A stretch of 64,000 nt of DNA from Kitasatospora sp. GP82. GTDB taxonomy: Bacteria > Actinomycetota > Actinomycetes > Streptomycetales > Streptomycetaceae. This document shows positions 1 through 7,380 of this stretch, one piece after another. The stretch's first letter is position 1; each line of letters begins with the position of its first letter. The notes under the pieces were generated by a model. That model was not told the origin of the DNA. It did no database searches and saw only the letters and a list, made by a program, of their open reading frames with translations. Position numbers and translations under genes: made by a program. Location of the stretch: the NCBI RefSeq assembly GCF_029892105.1, contig NZ_JARZAJ010000014.1:124001-188000 (forward strand), read 5' to 3'.

Positions 1-7
1 GTTGACC

Positions 8-190
8 TCATGCTCCGCCCTGGTGGAGGCGGTCCAGGACGGCCAGTTCGTCCTCGGAGAGGCGCAGAGCGCCGACGGCCAGGTTTGCGACCAGGTGATC
101 CGGGTTGCCGGTGCCGGGGATGGCCAGCACGTGAGGACCGCGGTGCAGCGTCCACGCCAGCCGTACCTGCTCGCCGATGTGGGAAGTCGT
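8..190 (-). pseudogene. aldo/keto reductase, C-terminal fragment
   Basis: Reading the minus strand from about 190 down to a TGA at 8-10 gives roughly the last 60 residues of an aldo/keto reductase. It contains the conserved segment VLAIPGTGNPDHLVANL, the NADPH-binding stretch near the C terminus of this TIM-barrel family, and ends with LDRLHQGGA. No start codon or N-terminal barrel strands precede it; the homology stops where the plus-strand regulator at 177 begins. It is therefore a 5'-truncated relic and almost certainly non-functional. The family reduces aldehydes and ketones with NADPH in the cytosol. Confidence 0.6.
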
Positions 191-1130
191 GAGCAGCTTC
201 CGGCTGCTGAGCTCCGGCTCCGCACATCCCGTGCACCAGCCGTGGGCTGAGCAGGTAAGGCCACGGCTGGCAGCTGCTGGGCTTGACCGTGGCTGGCTCG
301 CCGAGTTGATCCCACCCTCGGGTTATGTTCCCGACTTCCTCAACCCGGCACCCACCGGGCCGACCCCCACGCTGGGGGAGGAGCTGGCCCAGGTCTTGGC
401 CGCTCCGGTCGCCCGGGTACGTCAGGACCTTGACCACCTGGCGCACCATCAGGGGCGTCTCGGCCCCCGGTTGCGAATCCTGCACGCCGAGCCCCAGGTC
501 CGTCCCCAGCCTCCGGCCGGGGGGACCCCCCTGGTCCGGATGGCGGAGGAGATCGAGACCTACTGGGAGCTGGCGCTCGCTCCCTACTGGGCGCGGATCC
601 GGGCCGTGCTCGACGCCGACGTCTTCTACCGGGTCCGGCAGGTCGCCGAGCACGGCACGGGCCACCTCTTCAACGATCTGCACCCCTCCGTGAGCTGGGA
701 CGACAACGCGCTACGACTGGTTCGCCGACAGCGGACCCTCTCCCGGAAGACGGCAGGCGCAGGGCTGCTGCTGATTCCCTCGGCTTTCACCGGACCGGGT
801 GTACACAGCCGGGTGACGCCGCCGGACCCGCCGCAACTCGCCTACCCGGCGCGCGGTGTCGGCTCACTGTGGCAGCCCAGGACTGTCACCAGGACCGCCG
901 CTATCGCCGCCGTACTCGGCCGCTCGCGGACCCTGCTGCTGACCGAACTGGAGACTCCGGCCTCCACCACCGAACTGGCCCACCGTACGGGGCTCTCCCC
1001 GGCCGGGGTGTCCCAGCACCTCACCGCGCTGCGCGATGCGGGCCTGGTCAGCGCCCACCGAGCCGGCCGCTCGGTGCTCTACGCCCGCACCTCCGTGGCC
1101 GAATCCGTCCTCGCCGCCGCCTCATCGTAG
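177..1130 (+). CDS. ArsR-type winged-helix regulator with long N-terminal domain (probably 5'-truncated)
   Basis: 317 residues. The C-terminal part (about residues 245-310) is an ArsR-type winged helix: STTELAHRTGLSPAGVSQHL is the recognition helix-turn-helix, followed by a wing with AGRSVLYARTS. The long N-terminal part belongs to a streptomycete subfamily that normally starts about 20-25 residues earlier. Here the first Met falls in the usual conserved stretch (WEVVSSFRLL), directly at the junction with a broken aldo/keto reductase on the other strand, so the true start and promoter seem lost. It may still be translated from ATG 177 but no good ribosome site is seen. Metal-binding Cys pairs of classical ArsR are absent. 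Confidence 0.75.
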   Translation: MWEVVSSFRLLSSGSAHPVHQPWAEQVRPRLAAAGLDRGWLAELIPPSGYVPDFLNPAPTGPTPTLGEELAQVLAAPVARVRQDLDHLAHHQGRLGPRLRILHAEPQVRPQPPAGGTPLVRMAEEIETYWELALAPYWARIRAVLDADVFYRVRQVAEHGTGHLFNDLHPSVSWDDNALRLVRRQRTLSRKTAGAGLLLIPSAFTGPGVHSRVTPPDPPQLAYPARGVGSLWQPRTVTRTAAIAAVLGRSRTLLLTELETPASTTELAHRTGLSPAGVSQHLTALRDAGLVSAHRAGRSVLYARTSVAESVLAAASS

Positions 1131-1371
1131 GTGCTGTCAGTCTGTGCGTGCCCCAGACACGCCAGAAACCCGCCGCTGGACGGTCTCGGAGCGATGATGC
1201 CCCACAATCAGGTGTCCGCTCCTTCGAGTTGGCGTGGGAGACGGCTGGGTCGGAGCTCCTGGCGGCCGTGGCTCCCTCCTCCCCGCTCGCGCGGGGAGGA
1301 CTGACCCGGCAGGACGGAATTCGCCAACAGCATCCTTCGGGAAGGCAGGGGGCGCTTCGTCGTGTCCGGGG

Positions 1372-1680
1372 TCAGGCGAGTTTGCTGCGGGTGCTGCCGG
1401 GCCTGACGCGGCCTCGGCTGGTGCGCGGGGGCCGGGAGGGGCGGCGGTCGGGGTGGGGCGTGGTCGATGCGCGGGCGGTGACTGCGGCCTTCATCGCGCG
1501 CACGGCGAGGATCACCGCGACGGCGGCGAGTGCTGCCGGTTCCAGGACGCCGCGTTCGCGCATGACGGCCTGGCAGCCGGAGCACCAGACCGCGCTCGCG
1601 GCCGCGCCGTCGGGGTAACGGAGCCCGATCGGCGGGAGGTAACGGACGGTGCACTCCTGGCAGACGAAGACGAGTCTCAT
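1372..1680 (-). CDS. small CxxC-motif protein, coupled to the upstream zinc-finger gene
   Basis: 102 residues starting at ATG 1680, whose first bases overlap the stop of the preceding gene in an ATGA arrangement, so translation is probably coupled. The N-terminal half has two Cys pairs (CQEC near residue 7 and CSGC near residue 32), enough to bind one zinc ion as a ribbon. A hydrophobic segment (LEPAALAAVAVILAVRAMK) follows, then a basic tail. I do not recognise a named family. Pairing with a DnaJ-type zinc-finger peptide is the best clue: both look like small metal-stabilised adaptor or nucleic-acid-binding proteins, possibly of plasmid or integrative-element origin, but that is inference. 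Confidence 0.55.
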   Translation of the reverse strand: MRLVFVCQECTVRYLPPIGLRYPDGAAASAVWCSGCQAVMRERGVLEPAALAAVAVILAVRAMKAAVTARASTTPHPDRRPSRPPRTSRGRVRPGSTRSKLA

Positions 1681-1838
1681 CCGGTCACCACCCCAGCGCC
1701 GCCGCAGGTGTTGCACTGTGACCAGTACCGGTTCTCCCGGGCCACGGTGTTGCCGTTCTCATCCCGCTCGTAGCTGTGCTGTACCTTCTCGGTGCCGCGT
1801 GCCCCGCCACATGCGGGGCAGGTGCGTGGTTCTGACAT
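1677..1838 (-). CDS. 53-residue DnaJ-type zinc-finger protein
   Basis: ATG at 1838 is preceded by a strong ribosome site (AGGAGG). The 53-residue product has two CxxCxG-type knuckles, TCPACGGARG near the N terminus and QCNTCGGAG near the C terminus, about 35 residues apart. This is the spacing expected for one complete zinc centre of the DnaJ cysteine-rich domain, but there is no J domain. The linker is polar and charged. The stop overlaps the start of the next small Cys-motif gene. The gene is too short for most gene callers but the ribosome site, the paired motifs and the coupled downstream gene support it. Function unknown. Confidence 0.7.
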   Translation of the reverse strand: MSEPRTCPACGGARGTEKVQHSYERDENGNTVARENRYWSQCNTCGGAGVVTG

Positions 1839-1893
1839 TCCGCCACCTCCTGCACAGACGGTAGCGCTCCGAGCACAAGATCGGGGCGACTAC

Positions 1894-2070
1894 TCAGCGG
1901 GCTGCGGCGACAACGTCCGTGTACTGCACGGTAGTCAGGTCCACCTCGGCGATGCCGGGCGAAGCAAGCACCGATCGCACGACGCTCAGCGCAGCGCCCG
2001 GGTCGTCCTCGGACTCCGCGACGGTCTCGACCTCGATGAAGGTTCCGTCCATCTCCGGGACACGGTCCTC
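1894..2070 (-). pseudogene. CYTH-domain (class IV adenylate cyclase-like) protein, C-terminal fragment
   Basis: On the minus strand, upstream of a TGA at 1894-1896, the frame reads DRVPEMDGTFIEVETVAES, then SPGIAEVDLTTVQYTDVVAA. The first is the strand pair typical of CYTH tunnel proteins (normally LDxVxGLGxFxEiE), the second the typical C-terminal helix and tail of the class IV adenylate cyclase group. The N-terminal ExExK signature and the rest of the barrel are absent: homology stops near 2068, where a plus-strand dehydrogenase fragment starts. A decayed relic, about 58 residues of an expected 170-190. Confidence 0.5.
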
Positions 2071-2220
2071 AACCCCGTCGCCCCCGCCTTCGCCAACGCC
2101 CTGAGTGACGCTACGGGCGTGCGGTTCACCGAGGTCCCGTACCTCAGCGACAGGGTGTGGCCGGCGATCGAGCAGAACCGTTTGCGGGTTCGGGATTCGC
2201 GTTATGCCGTAGTCAGCTGA
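2068..2220 (+). pseudogene. molybdopterin-dependent (xanthine/aldehyde) dehydrogenase large subunit, C-terminal fragment
   Basis: The plus-strand frame reads LNPVAPAFANALSDATGVRF followed by TEVPYLSDRVWPAIEQN and a stop at 2218-2220. ANAxxDATGxRxxExP near the chain end is characteristic of the large subunit of the xanthine dehydrogenase family, where it precedes the last helix. The remaining some 700 residues are missing. The fragment begins exactly where the CYTH fragment of the opposite strand ends, so both genes lost their 5' parts at one junction. No function expected. Identification rests on about 35 residues, hence moderate confidence. Confidence 0.4.
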
Positions 2221-2309
2221 TCTGACGGTATGTCAAGGTGTCTTCCGTCGGCCGCTGTCGAGGCAGCTTCGGCAGGCCACGACGGCCTGGTGGGCGGGTG
2301 GACGGAGGC

Positions 2310-3092
2310 ATGATTTTGGACTCGGAGCGTGTGTCGCGGACGGCGGTGTCCCACGGGCTGGGCGCGCAGCGGGACAGGTACCGGTTCAACGGGCTTTTCT
2401 GGTTCGCCATGGCCCTGATGCCACTGTCGTGGGCCGCCGGTTGGGCCTCGGCAGAAGGGTTCGGTTGGGGAGCGGTGGCGGTGTACGTCATCCCCGCGCT
2501 GCCCATCGCCGCGGTGGGTGTCCTCGTCCGTACCAACAAGGCCGTCCACATCTTCGACGAGGGATTCGTGCTCACCGGAATGTGGGGGCAGGTGAAGCAG
2601 ATCGGAACCTGGCCCGATGTGAGTCTGCGGATCAAGAGGGTGGTACCTCAGCGGCTCGGTCCCCCGCTGTGCGCCTACGGAGTCGCCGTCGCCGGTACCG
2701 AGAGCTTCGGCTTCGCAGCCCGGCAGATCGTAGGCGGCGGCCCCGAGCTCGCCCGGGCGCTGGTGCAGGGAGAGCTCTCGTCGGGGCTGGGCGGCAGTCT
2801 GCGCACGCTCGACGAGACCGGGTCGGTCGTCCTCGGCCGGATCCGGGTCACCTGGGAACACGTCGGCATGGACGCGAACGGCGACGGGCCGGCGGTGGGG
2901 ATACCGATCGACCGGATCAGCCGGGTGTGGTTCAGGACGACTCAACGCCCCGGCGGTCTGCCTGCCGTCGGGGAGCTGTGCGTCGGCAGCGGGGGAGATC
3001 CGGCAGGGTACGTCACCCTGCGGTGTCCGCCGGCCGAGCTGGTCACCGCCGCTGAGCTGGTCGCAATCCTCGCGGGCAGGCGCGTGAACTGA
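2310..3092 (+). CDS. membrane protein with N-terminal hairpin and cytosolic domain
   Basis: 260 residues from ATG 2310; an upstream in-frame ATG at 2238 would add an arginine-rich leader that looks non-coding. Two hydrophobic segments lie near the N terminus (FWFAMALMPLSWAAGWA and GAVAVYVIPALPIAAVGVLV), separated by a short glycine-rich loop. About 190 mainly beta-strand residues follow. This layout resembles bacterial PH-like membrane proteins, in which a short hairpin anchors a cytosolic beta-sandwich, but no diagnostic motif is visible. It is monocistronic and convergent with the small membrane-protein gene that follows. Function unknown. Confidence 0.6.
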   Translation: MILDSERVSRTAVSHGLGAQRDRYRFNGLFWFAMALMPLSWAAGWASAEGFGWGAVAVYVIPALPIAAVGVLVRTNKAVHIFDEGFVLTGMWGQVKQIGTWPDVSLRIKRVVPQRLGPPLCAYGVAVAGTESFGFAARQIVGGGPELARALVQGELSSGLGGSLRTLDETGSVVLGRIRVTWEHVGMDANGDGPAVGIPIDRISRVWFRTTQRPGGLPAVGELCVGSGGDPAGYVTLRCPPAELVTAAELVAILAGRRVN

Positions 3093-3152
3093 GCAAGGTG
3101 GCGTAGACGTTCCCCGCCCCTCGGATGTGGCGTCCCAGCGATCGCAAGGATG

Positions 3153-3413
3153 TCAGCGACCGTCAGACGGCTGCGCGGGCGGGCGTGGAACCTCTGTCGC
3201 CCAGAAGATGCCCCAGAGGAGTCCGTACCCCGTCAGCGCGGCAACCGCCAGAGCCGGCAACAGGAGCGGGGCCGCGATCCACAGCGGGACCATGACGCTC
3301 CCACCGAGCCCGACGCCCAACTCCAGGACCCGCCTTGGCACGAACACCAGCCGCACACCCGCTGCCGCCGCCGACACAACTCCCGCCAACGGGTCTGAGC
3401 TTCGCATGGCCAT
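3153..3413 (-). CDS. small membrane protein
   Basis: 86 residues from ATG 3413 (MAMRSSDPLAGV); a second Met at 3446 would add eleven residues. The middle is strongly hydrophobic: SVMVPLWIAAPLLLPALAVA and AALTGYGLLWGIFWATEV form one long or two short membrane segments after a basic amphipathic stretch (VFVPRRVLEL). The tail is proline-rich and short. The frame has the third-position GC bias of a real gene, and the plus-strand readings do not. No family recognised; no clear ribosome-binding site in front of either start. Confidence 0.45.
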   Translation of the reverse strand: MAMRSSDPLAGVVSAAAAGVRLVFVPRRVLELGVGLGGSVMVPLWIAAPLLLPALAVAALTGYGLLWGIFWATEVPRPPAQPSDGR

Positions 3414-3516
3414 GGGCCAAAGGTAGGTCCCGGTACAGGAATTCATAAGGGCCTGGAACCTTGGGCGCCGGCGCCGAGGATGCGTACTCCGGCCTGACGC
3501 ATGCGCATGGGGCCGG

Positions 3517-3645
3517 ATCCTGACGGCTCTGCAGGCCGCGGCCGAGGCCGAGGGGCGGCTCGACCGGAGCCTGGCGGGCGTTGGCTCAACGTCCTGCCGG
3601 GCCCACGAGCACGCCGCAGGGCCCGTAGGAGCGGAACGTCGTTGA
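3517..3645 (+). mobile_element. IS5-family transposase relic
   Basis: The frame reads ILTALQAAAEAEGRLDRSLA followed by VGSTSCRAHEHAAG, then a stop. It matches the central segment of actinobacterial IS5-type transposases, where (D/E)GRIDWxVxVDST is followed by xxRAHQHAAGA; the Asp of VDST is a catalytic residue. Here that residue has become Gly (VGST) and both ends of the gene are gone, so the element is dead. No terminal inverted repeats or target-site duplication were found. It marks past insertion activity between the rearranged left end and the intact genes to the right. Confidence 0.6.
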
Positions 3646-3719
3646 AGCCGCGGTGAGTTGCCGGGGGCGTGCGAAGTGAGATCGGTACAGGGCATGAACC
3701 GGTCCTCTATGATCCACGG

Positions 3720-4457
3720 ATGCCCACGACAGAGGTCGTCACCACCAGCGAGCGTCCCGATCTCCACAAGCAGGCCAAGGCCGCGCTCAGAGGCGGCTGG
3801 CCGACTTTCGTCCTTCACGACCCGCTCTCGAACAACTACCGCCACAAGGTGGAGGCTTACTTTCCACGCTTCGACGTGCTGCTCCTGGAAGACGGCGAGG
3901 TGGTGGCCGATGGGCGGGCAGTGGCGTTGCGCTGGGACGGCGACGTCGCCACGATCCCGGAGGGCTACGACGCTGCCCTGGTCAGTGCAGTGACGGAGCA
4001 TGAAAACTCCGTCACGCCCGACACACTCTGCATCATGGCCGTCACCGTGCGACCTGATCGCACAGGTGGCGGACTGGCCGGGACGGTACTCACCGCGCTA
4101 CGCGATCGCGCTGTCGAAGCCGGGCTGCAACATGTGATCGCCCCGGTGCGGCCGGCCCTCAAGGCGAAATATCCCCTGACTCCGATGGAGGAGTTCGCCC
4201 GCTGGACGCGCGGCGACGGCCTGCACCCCGATCCCTGGATCCGTACCCACCAGCGACTCGGAGCGACGATCCTCGCCACCGCTCCGCGTTCCATGGTCAT
4301 CCCCGGAACCGTTGCGGAGTGGGAGAAGTGGACCGACATGACCTTCGCCCAGACCGGGCGCTACGTCGTTCCGGACGCGCTCGACCTCATCGAGATCGAC
4401 TGTGAGCAGGACCAGGGGATCTACGCCGAGACCAATCTATGGATGCGGCACCTGTAG
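3720..4457 (+). CDS. GNAT-family N-acetyltransferase
   Basis: 245 residues from ATG 3720. The acetyl-CoA binding motif A is visible as MAVTVRPDRTGGGLAGTVL (about residues 102-120): a beta strand, then the R-x-G-G-G-L-A pyrophosphate loop and helix, the glycine-rich variant of the usual Q/RxxGxG/A. The N-terminal half contributes strands and the C-terminal third is longer than in minimal GNATs, ending in an acidic strand (DLIEIDCEQDQGIYAE). Such proteins transfer acetyl from acetyl-CoA to an amine; the substrate cannot be read from sequence. Monocistronic. Confidence 0.75.
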   Translation: MPTTEVVTTSERPDLHKQAKAALRGGWPTFVLHDPLSNNYRHKVEAYFPRFDVLLLEDGEVVADGRAVALRWDGDVATIPEGYDAALVSAVTEHENSVTPDTLCIMAVTVRPDRTGGGLAGTVLTALRDRAVEAGLQHVIAPVRPALKAKYPLTPMEEFARWTRGDGLHPDPWIRTHQRLGATILATAPRSMVIPGTVAEWEKWTDMTFAQTGRYVVPDALDLIEIDCEQDQGIYAETNLWMRHL

Positions 4458-4518
4458 ACCCCAGATCTCACCCCACCGACAGGCAGTAGGCCGGCCCGAG
4501 GACCGGCTGTCGCGCCGC

Positions 4519-4761
4519 ATGTCCACGAACATCTTGGTCACGGTGAGTTCTGCGTCGGCGGCCACCGCGACCTTCTGCTTCGCAACGTACCGGGTCGACG
4601 GCTACACCGATGGCATGGTGCCACCCCAACTCCCCGCGAACGTGCGGCACTACGAGGACACGCTCCGCAAGGTCGAGGACACCTGGCTCCTCGCCAGCCG
4701 AGTCACGTTCCTGCTCTTCGGTGGAGAGACGGTGCATCTCAGCCACCTCGACCAGTCGTGA
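4519..4761 (+). pseudogene. SnoaL/NTF2-like protein, C-terminal fragment
   Basis: From an in-frame ATG at 4519 the frame gives 80 residues beginning STNILVTV and containing YRVDGYTDGMVPPQLPANVR and HYEDTLRKVEDTWLLASRVT. This is the second half of a SnoaL-type cone-shaped domain: the outer strands with a damaged-looking D-x-W-L motif and the final strand. The N-terminal helices, which form the pocket, are missing. It might be expressed as a short protein, but at half the family length it is more likely a 5'-truncated remnant. No ribosome-binding site is seen at 4519. Confidence 0.5.
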
Positions 4762-5175
4762 CGGCATAGCCCGCCGTGACCGGCGAACAGGCCGTCGACG
4801 ATGACTACGGCTGCCACTGTGAGCGAGGCCGTCGTGTCGTGGCTGAGGCGCTCGACATCCATCGACTGAGGATCTGCCGCAGGATCTCCCACCCTGCGGG
4901 GCGGTCCATTCCGCGACGGATCGGTGCCGTGCCGCGAACGCAGTAGAACCCTGCCGTAAGCCGGATGGGCCAATGAACTGCGGAATCCGTCGAATTTCGG
5001 CTCGGTGAATCCGCCAGCTGGCAGAGTCGACCGTACGGTCGGCTCGGCCGGTATCGGTTCGTGTGGCGGACTGCGTCATGATGCTGCCGGGTCTCGAAGA
5101 AGCGGTGAATTCCGCATCGCAGACGCTGCCGGTGTCGGTGTCGGGCACGACGCAACTGAGCGAGGAGAGGCACCC
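4762..5175. other. gene-poor gap before the muconolactone-isomerase-like gene
   Basis: No convincing gene. Both strands stay open but neither shows a recognisable domain. The last 20 bases carry the ribosome site (GAGGAGAGG) of the gene that follows, and the promoter for that gene should lie here. Confidence 0.4.
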
Positions 5176-5466
5176 ATGGAGTTCCTGGTCGACATGGTGA
5201 CCACCGTTCCGGAGGGCACGTCCGAGGAGGCCGTGGCGGAGATCCGGGCCCGGGAGGCGGCGCGGTCGCGGGAATTGGCCGCGCAGGGAAGCCTGTTGCG
5301 ACTGTGGCGTCCGCCGGTTGCGCCTGGTGAATGGCGCACGTGGGGCCTTTTCAGTGCGGACGACGCCGAGCAGTTGGAGCAGGTGCTCGCGTCGATGCCG
5401 CTGCGGGTGTGGCGGCACGACACCGTGACGCCGCTGTCTCCGCACCCGAACGACCCGGGGCGTTAG
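5176..5466 (+). CDS. muconolactone delta-isomerase-like protein
   Basis: 96 residues from ATG 5176, with the ribosome site GAGGAGAGG just upstream. The opening MEFLVDMVTTVPEG, the helix with two arginines (AEIRAREAARSRELAAQG) and the strand LLRLWRPPVAPGEWRTWGLF match the muconolactone isomerase family, a ferredoxin-like dimeric alpha/beta barrel of about 90-100 residues. In the beta-ketoadipate pathway that enzyme isomerises muconolactone to the enol-lactone, but many stand-alone homologues have unknown substrates. No other catechol-pathway genes are nearby, so a different small-molecule role is likely. It is followed about 100 bases later by an NTF2-like gene, possibly in one operon. Confidence 0.75.
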   Translation: MEFLVDMVTTVPEGTSEEAVAEIRAREAARSRELAAQGSLLRLWRPPVAPGEWRTWGLFSADDAEQLEQVLASMPLRVWRHDTVTPLSPHPNDPGR

Positions 5467-5563
5467 CGGGCGGGTGGCGCTGTCCCGCACGTTCGAGGCG
5501 GTGACCGATCAAGCGACGGCCGAAACCGCAGCCGTCCCGACTCCATCCGAGAAGAGAACCCTG

Positions 5564-5935
5564 ATGAACAGCACGACAGACGGCGAAGCCGTCCTGCGCG
5601 GCGTCCTCGACCAGTGGAAAGCAGCCGTTGACGCACGCGAACCGCAGCGGGTCGCCTCCTGCTTCACCGAGGACGCGATCTTCCAGGGACTTCACCCCTA
5701 CAGCGTCGGGCGGCAGGGTGTCGCCGACTACTACGATGCCCAACCTCTCGGGATGACGGCCGCGTACCGGATTCTTGAAACCAGGCAGCTCGCCGACGAC
5801 CTCGTGCTCGGTTACCTGAGCGTCGACTTCTCGTTCACCGACCGGCCCACGCTCGGCGTTTATCTCAGCGTCCTGGTCAAGCACTCGGCGGACGGCTGGC
5901 ACATCAGCCACTACCAGGTCTCCCGCCTCGACTGA
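5564..5935 (+). CDS. SnoaL/NTF2-like domain protein
   Basis: 123 residues from ATG 5564. It opens with the helix VLRGVLDQWKAAVDAREPQR, followed by the VASCFTEDAIFQGLHPYSVG strand-turn typical of NTF2/SnoaL proteins with unknown or isomerase-like roles, a GRQGVADYYDA helix, then four strands ending in DGWHISHYQVSRL. The length is right for the complete cone-shaped fold. The inward-facing Asp of the TEDA turn is present, as in SnoaL hydroxylases and cyclases. It sits 97 bases after the isomerase-like gene on the same strand. No catalytic activity can be assigned. Confidence 0.75.
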   Translation: MNSTTDGEAVLRGVLDQWKAAVDAREPQRVASCFTEDAIFQGLHPYSVGRQGVADYYDAQPLGMTAAYRILETRQLADDLVLGYLSVDFSFTDRPTLGVYLSVLVKHSADGWHISHYQVSRLD

Positions 5936-6289
5936 TGCTCCCGTCCTGTTGGGGTGGAGGCCTGCCCGGCAGCAGGCCAAGACGCTGCGCCCTGACAGAG
6001 TCAGGCCGTGATCTGCAGCTGGCCCTGGCCGCGTTGCAGCAGTAGGGCGATTACCGTTGCCCTCATCGAGGGCCTGGCAAAGGTCCCTGGCGCAGAGGAC
6101 CGCGACGACGACTGCGGCGGCTGCGATTCGAAACCTGCGCGGCGTAGCACTGGGGTGACCTCCCGTCACCCATGAGGCTGGCGGCCGTTGTCCATGGCGT
6201 CGGGTTGTCCACAGGTTTCCGGCAGGTGTGCTGTCGTGGGCGTTTCCCCTACAAGCCGAGATTTTCGTCCACCCGAGGAGGCACATGCC
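5936..6289. other. intergenic stretch
   Basis: No supported gene. A minus-strand frame from a GTG near 6170 gives a short hydrophobic-start peptide (RIAAAAVVVAVLCA) but lacks a ribosome site and a recognisable domain. The last 20 bases contain the GAGGAGG ribosome site of the gene at 6290. Confidence 0.35.
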
Positions 6290-6691
6290 ATGACGACCAA
6301 TGCCGACTGGATCACCCGGACCCGCAGCCGACTGACCGCCGACGATCTGACCACCCGTCTCGCCGGGGCCTGGACGCTCCTGGACGAGGCCGCCGGACTG
6401 GCGATCGAGGTTGCCGGGGTGGGCGACCAGCTCGCCGCCAACGGTGCTTACACCCTCGCCCTGGACGCCCGGGACCTGCTCGACCAGCCCGACGCGGACG
6501 ACCCCCCGGGGGAGGCGTGGACCCCGCAGGACACCGTCGAACTCGGCCGGCTCCTGGAGCTGGCCGCCGACCAGCTCGCCGAAGCCGGGCTCGCCAGCCG
6601 GGACCCGGACCACGTCTACCGGCTCTCCCACGCCTCCCTGCTCTCCCGCCGGGCATCCCGTGCCCTGTTCACAGCCGGAGGCACGGAGTGA
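6290..6691 (+). CDS. helical hypothetical protein
   Basis: 133 residues. ATG 6290 follows GAGGAGG at suitable spacing; an ATG five bases earlier runs into a stop after two codons, which fixes the start. The protein is acidic and predicted almost entirely helical (TRSRLTADDLTTRLAGAWTL, DEAAGLAIEVAGVGDQLAAN, DTVELGRLLELAADQLAEAG), with an Asp/Pro-rich linker (DQPDADDPPGEAW). No Cys pairs, signal peptide or membrane segment. I do not recognise the family. Directly downstream lies a broken MerR-type gene, so context gives no function. Confidence 0.6.
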   Translation: MTTNADWITRTRSRLTADDLTTRLAGAWTLLDEAAGLAIEVAGVGDQLAANGAYTLALDARDLLDQPDADDPPGEAWTPQDTVELGRLLELAADQLAEAGLASRDPDHVYRLSHASLLSRRASRALFTAGGTE

Positions 6692-6720
6692 GCGGCGCCC
6701 GCTCCGGCATCGCGAGCTGA

Positions 6721-6990
6721 CAGCAGACGGACAAGCGGGAGATTCAGCTCGCTACGGACCTTCACCAGGTCGTCGCGGCGGTCACGGCTCACTACGCGCA
6801 GGTCTTGGGCCGCCCTGACGACGTCGACCTCCGGCGTCGGCTGTTGACCCGGCTGGAGAGTGCGAACGACCCTCGCAGGGAGCGGTACTTTCAGCTGCTC
6901 GCGGTGATCAACGGCTGGCAGGCCCCGGAAAGCCTGGCGCCGGTGTTCGCCTGGTTCATCCAGGCCCTGTGTGCCCGGACACCGGGGTAG
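6721..6990 (+). pseudogene. MerR-family regulator, C-terminal fragment
   Basis: The frame opens right after a stop at 6718-6720 and has no ATG or GTG near its beginning. It reads a coiled helix, then VLGRPDDVDLRRRLLTRLES, ANDPRRERYFQLLAVINGW and APVFAWFIQAL before stopping. This pattern matches the C-terminal effector half of a streptomycete MerR-type regulator. The N-terminal winged-helix DNA-binding domain is absent, so it cannot act as a regulator. Another gene in this window that has lost its 5' end but kept its stop codon. Confidence 0.5.
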
Positions 6991-7380
6991 CGGGCCGGTC
7001 GCGACGCGGCAGACCGGACGGTTCACGTCATTTCGCCTTTCGCCCGGGTCGCGTTCGGCCGGCAGGAGGCAGTGCCCGAAGTGGGCGCGGACGCGGACCA
7101 GCGGACAGGAGCGGGTGTCGGTGGTGGTACGTCAGATAGCCTGACGGGATTCCGCGGAGGGACGAAAATTCGCCCCGGGCACAGTTGCCTGCCCGGCTCG
7201 ACATGCAGCGGGCGGTCATTCGCCGGAGGTGCGAGGGTCCGTCCGGCGAAGACGCTCACCGGGTCGTGATCCGGGGCGGGGGCGGTACCGAAATCCTCAC
7301 CTACGACCCGGCCGGCGAGCGGCCTGCCGATCTCGGCGATCACGGGGCACAGAGAGATCGCGTGGCGTCCCGCAGTTGTC
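6991..7380. other. intergenic stretch
   Basis: No gene is supported on either strand. A plus-strand reading has a short piece (ILTYDPAGERPADLGDHG) that looks protein-like, but it lacks a start and its continuation is arginine-rich shadow sequence. It may be another decayed fragment. Confidence 0.3.

Noticed and set aside
7023-7343. 106-residue minus-strand frame
   Set aside because: Pro/Arg-rich, no ribosome site and no domain.
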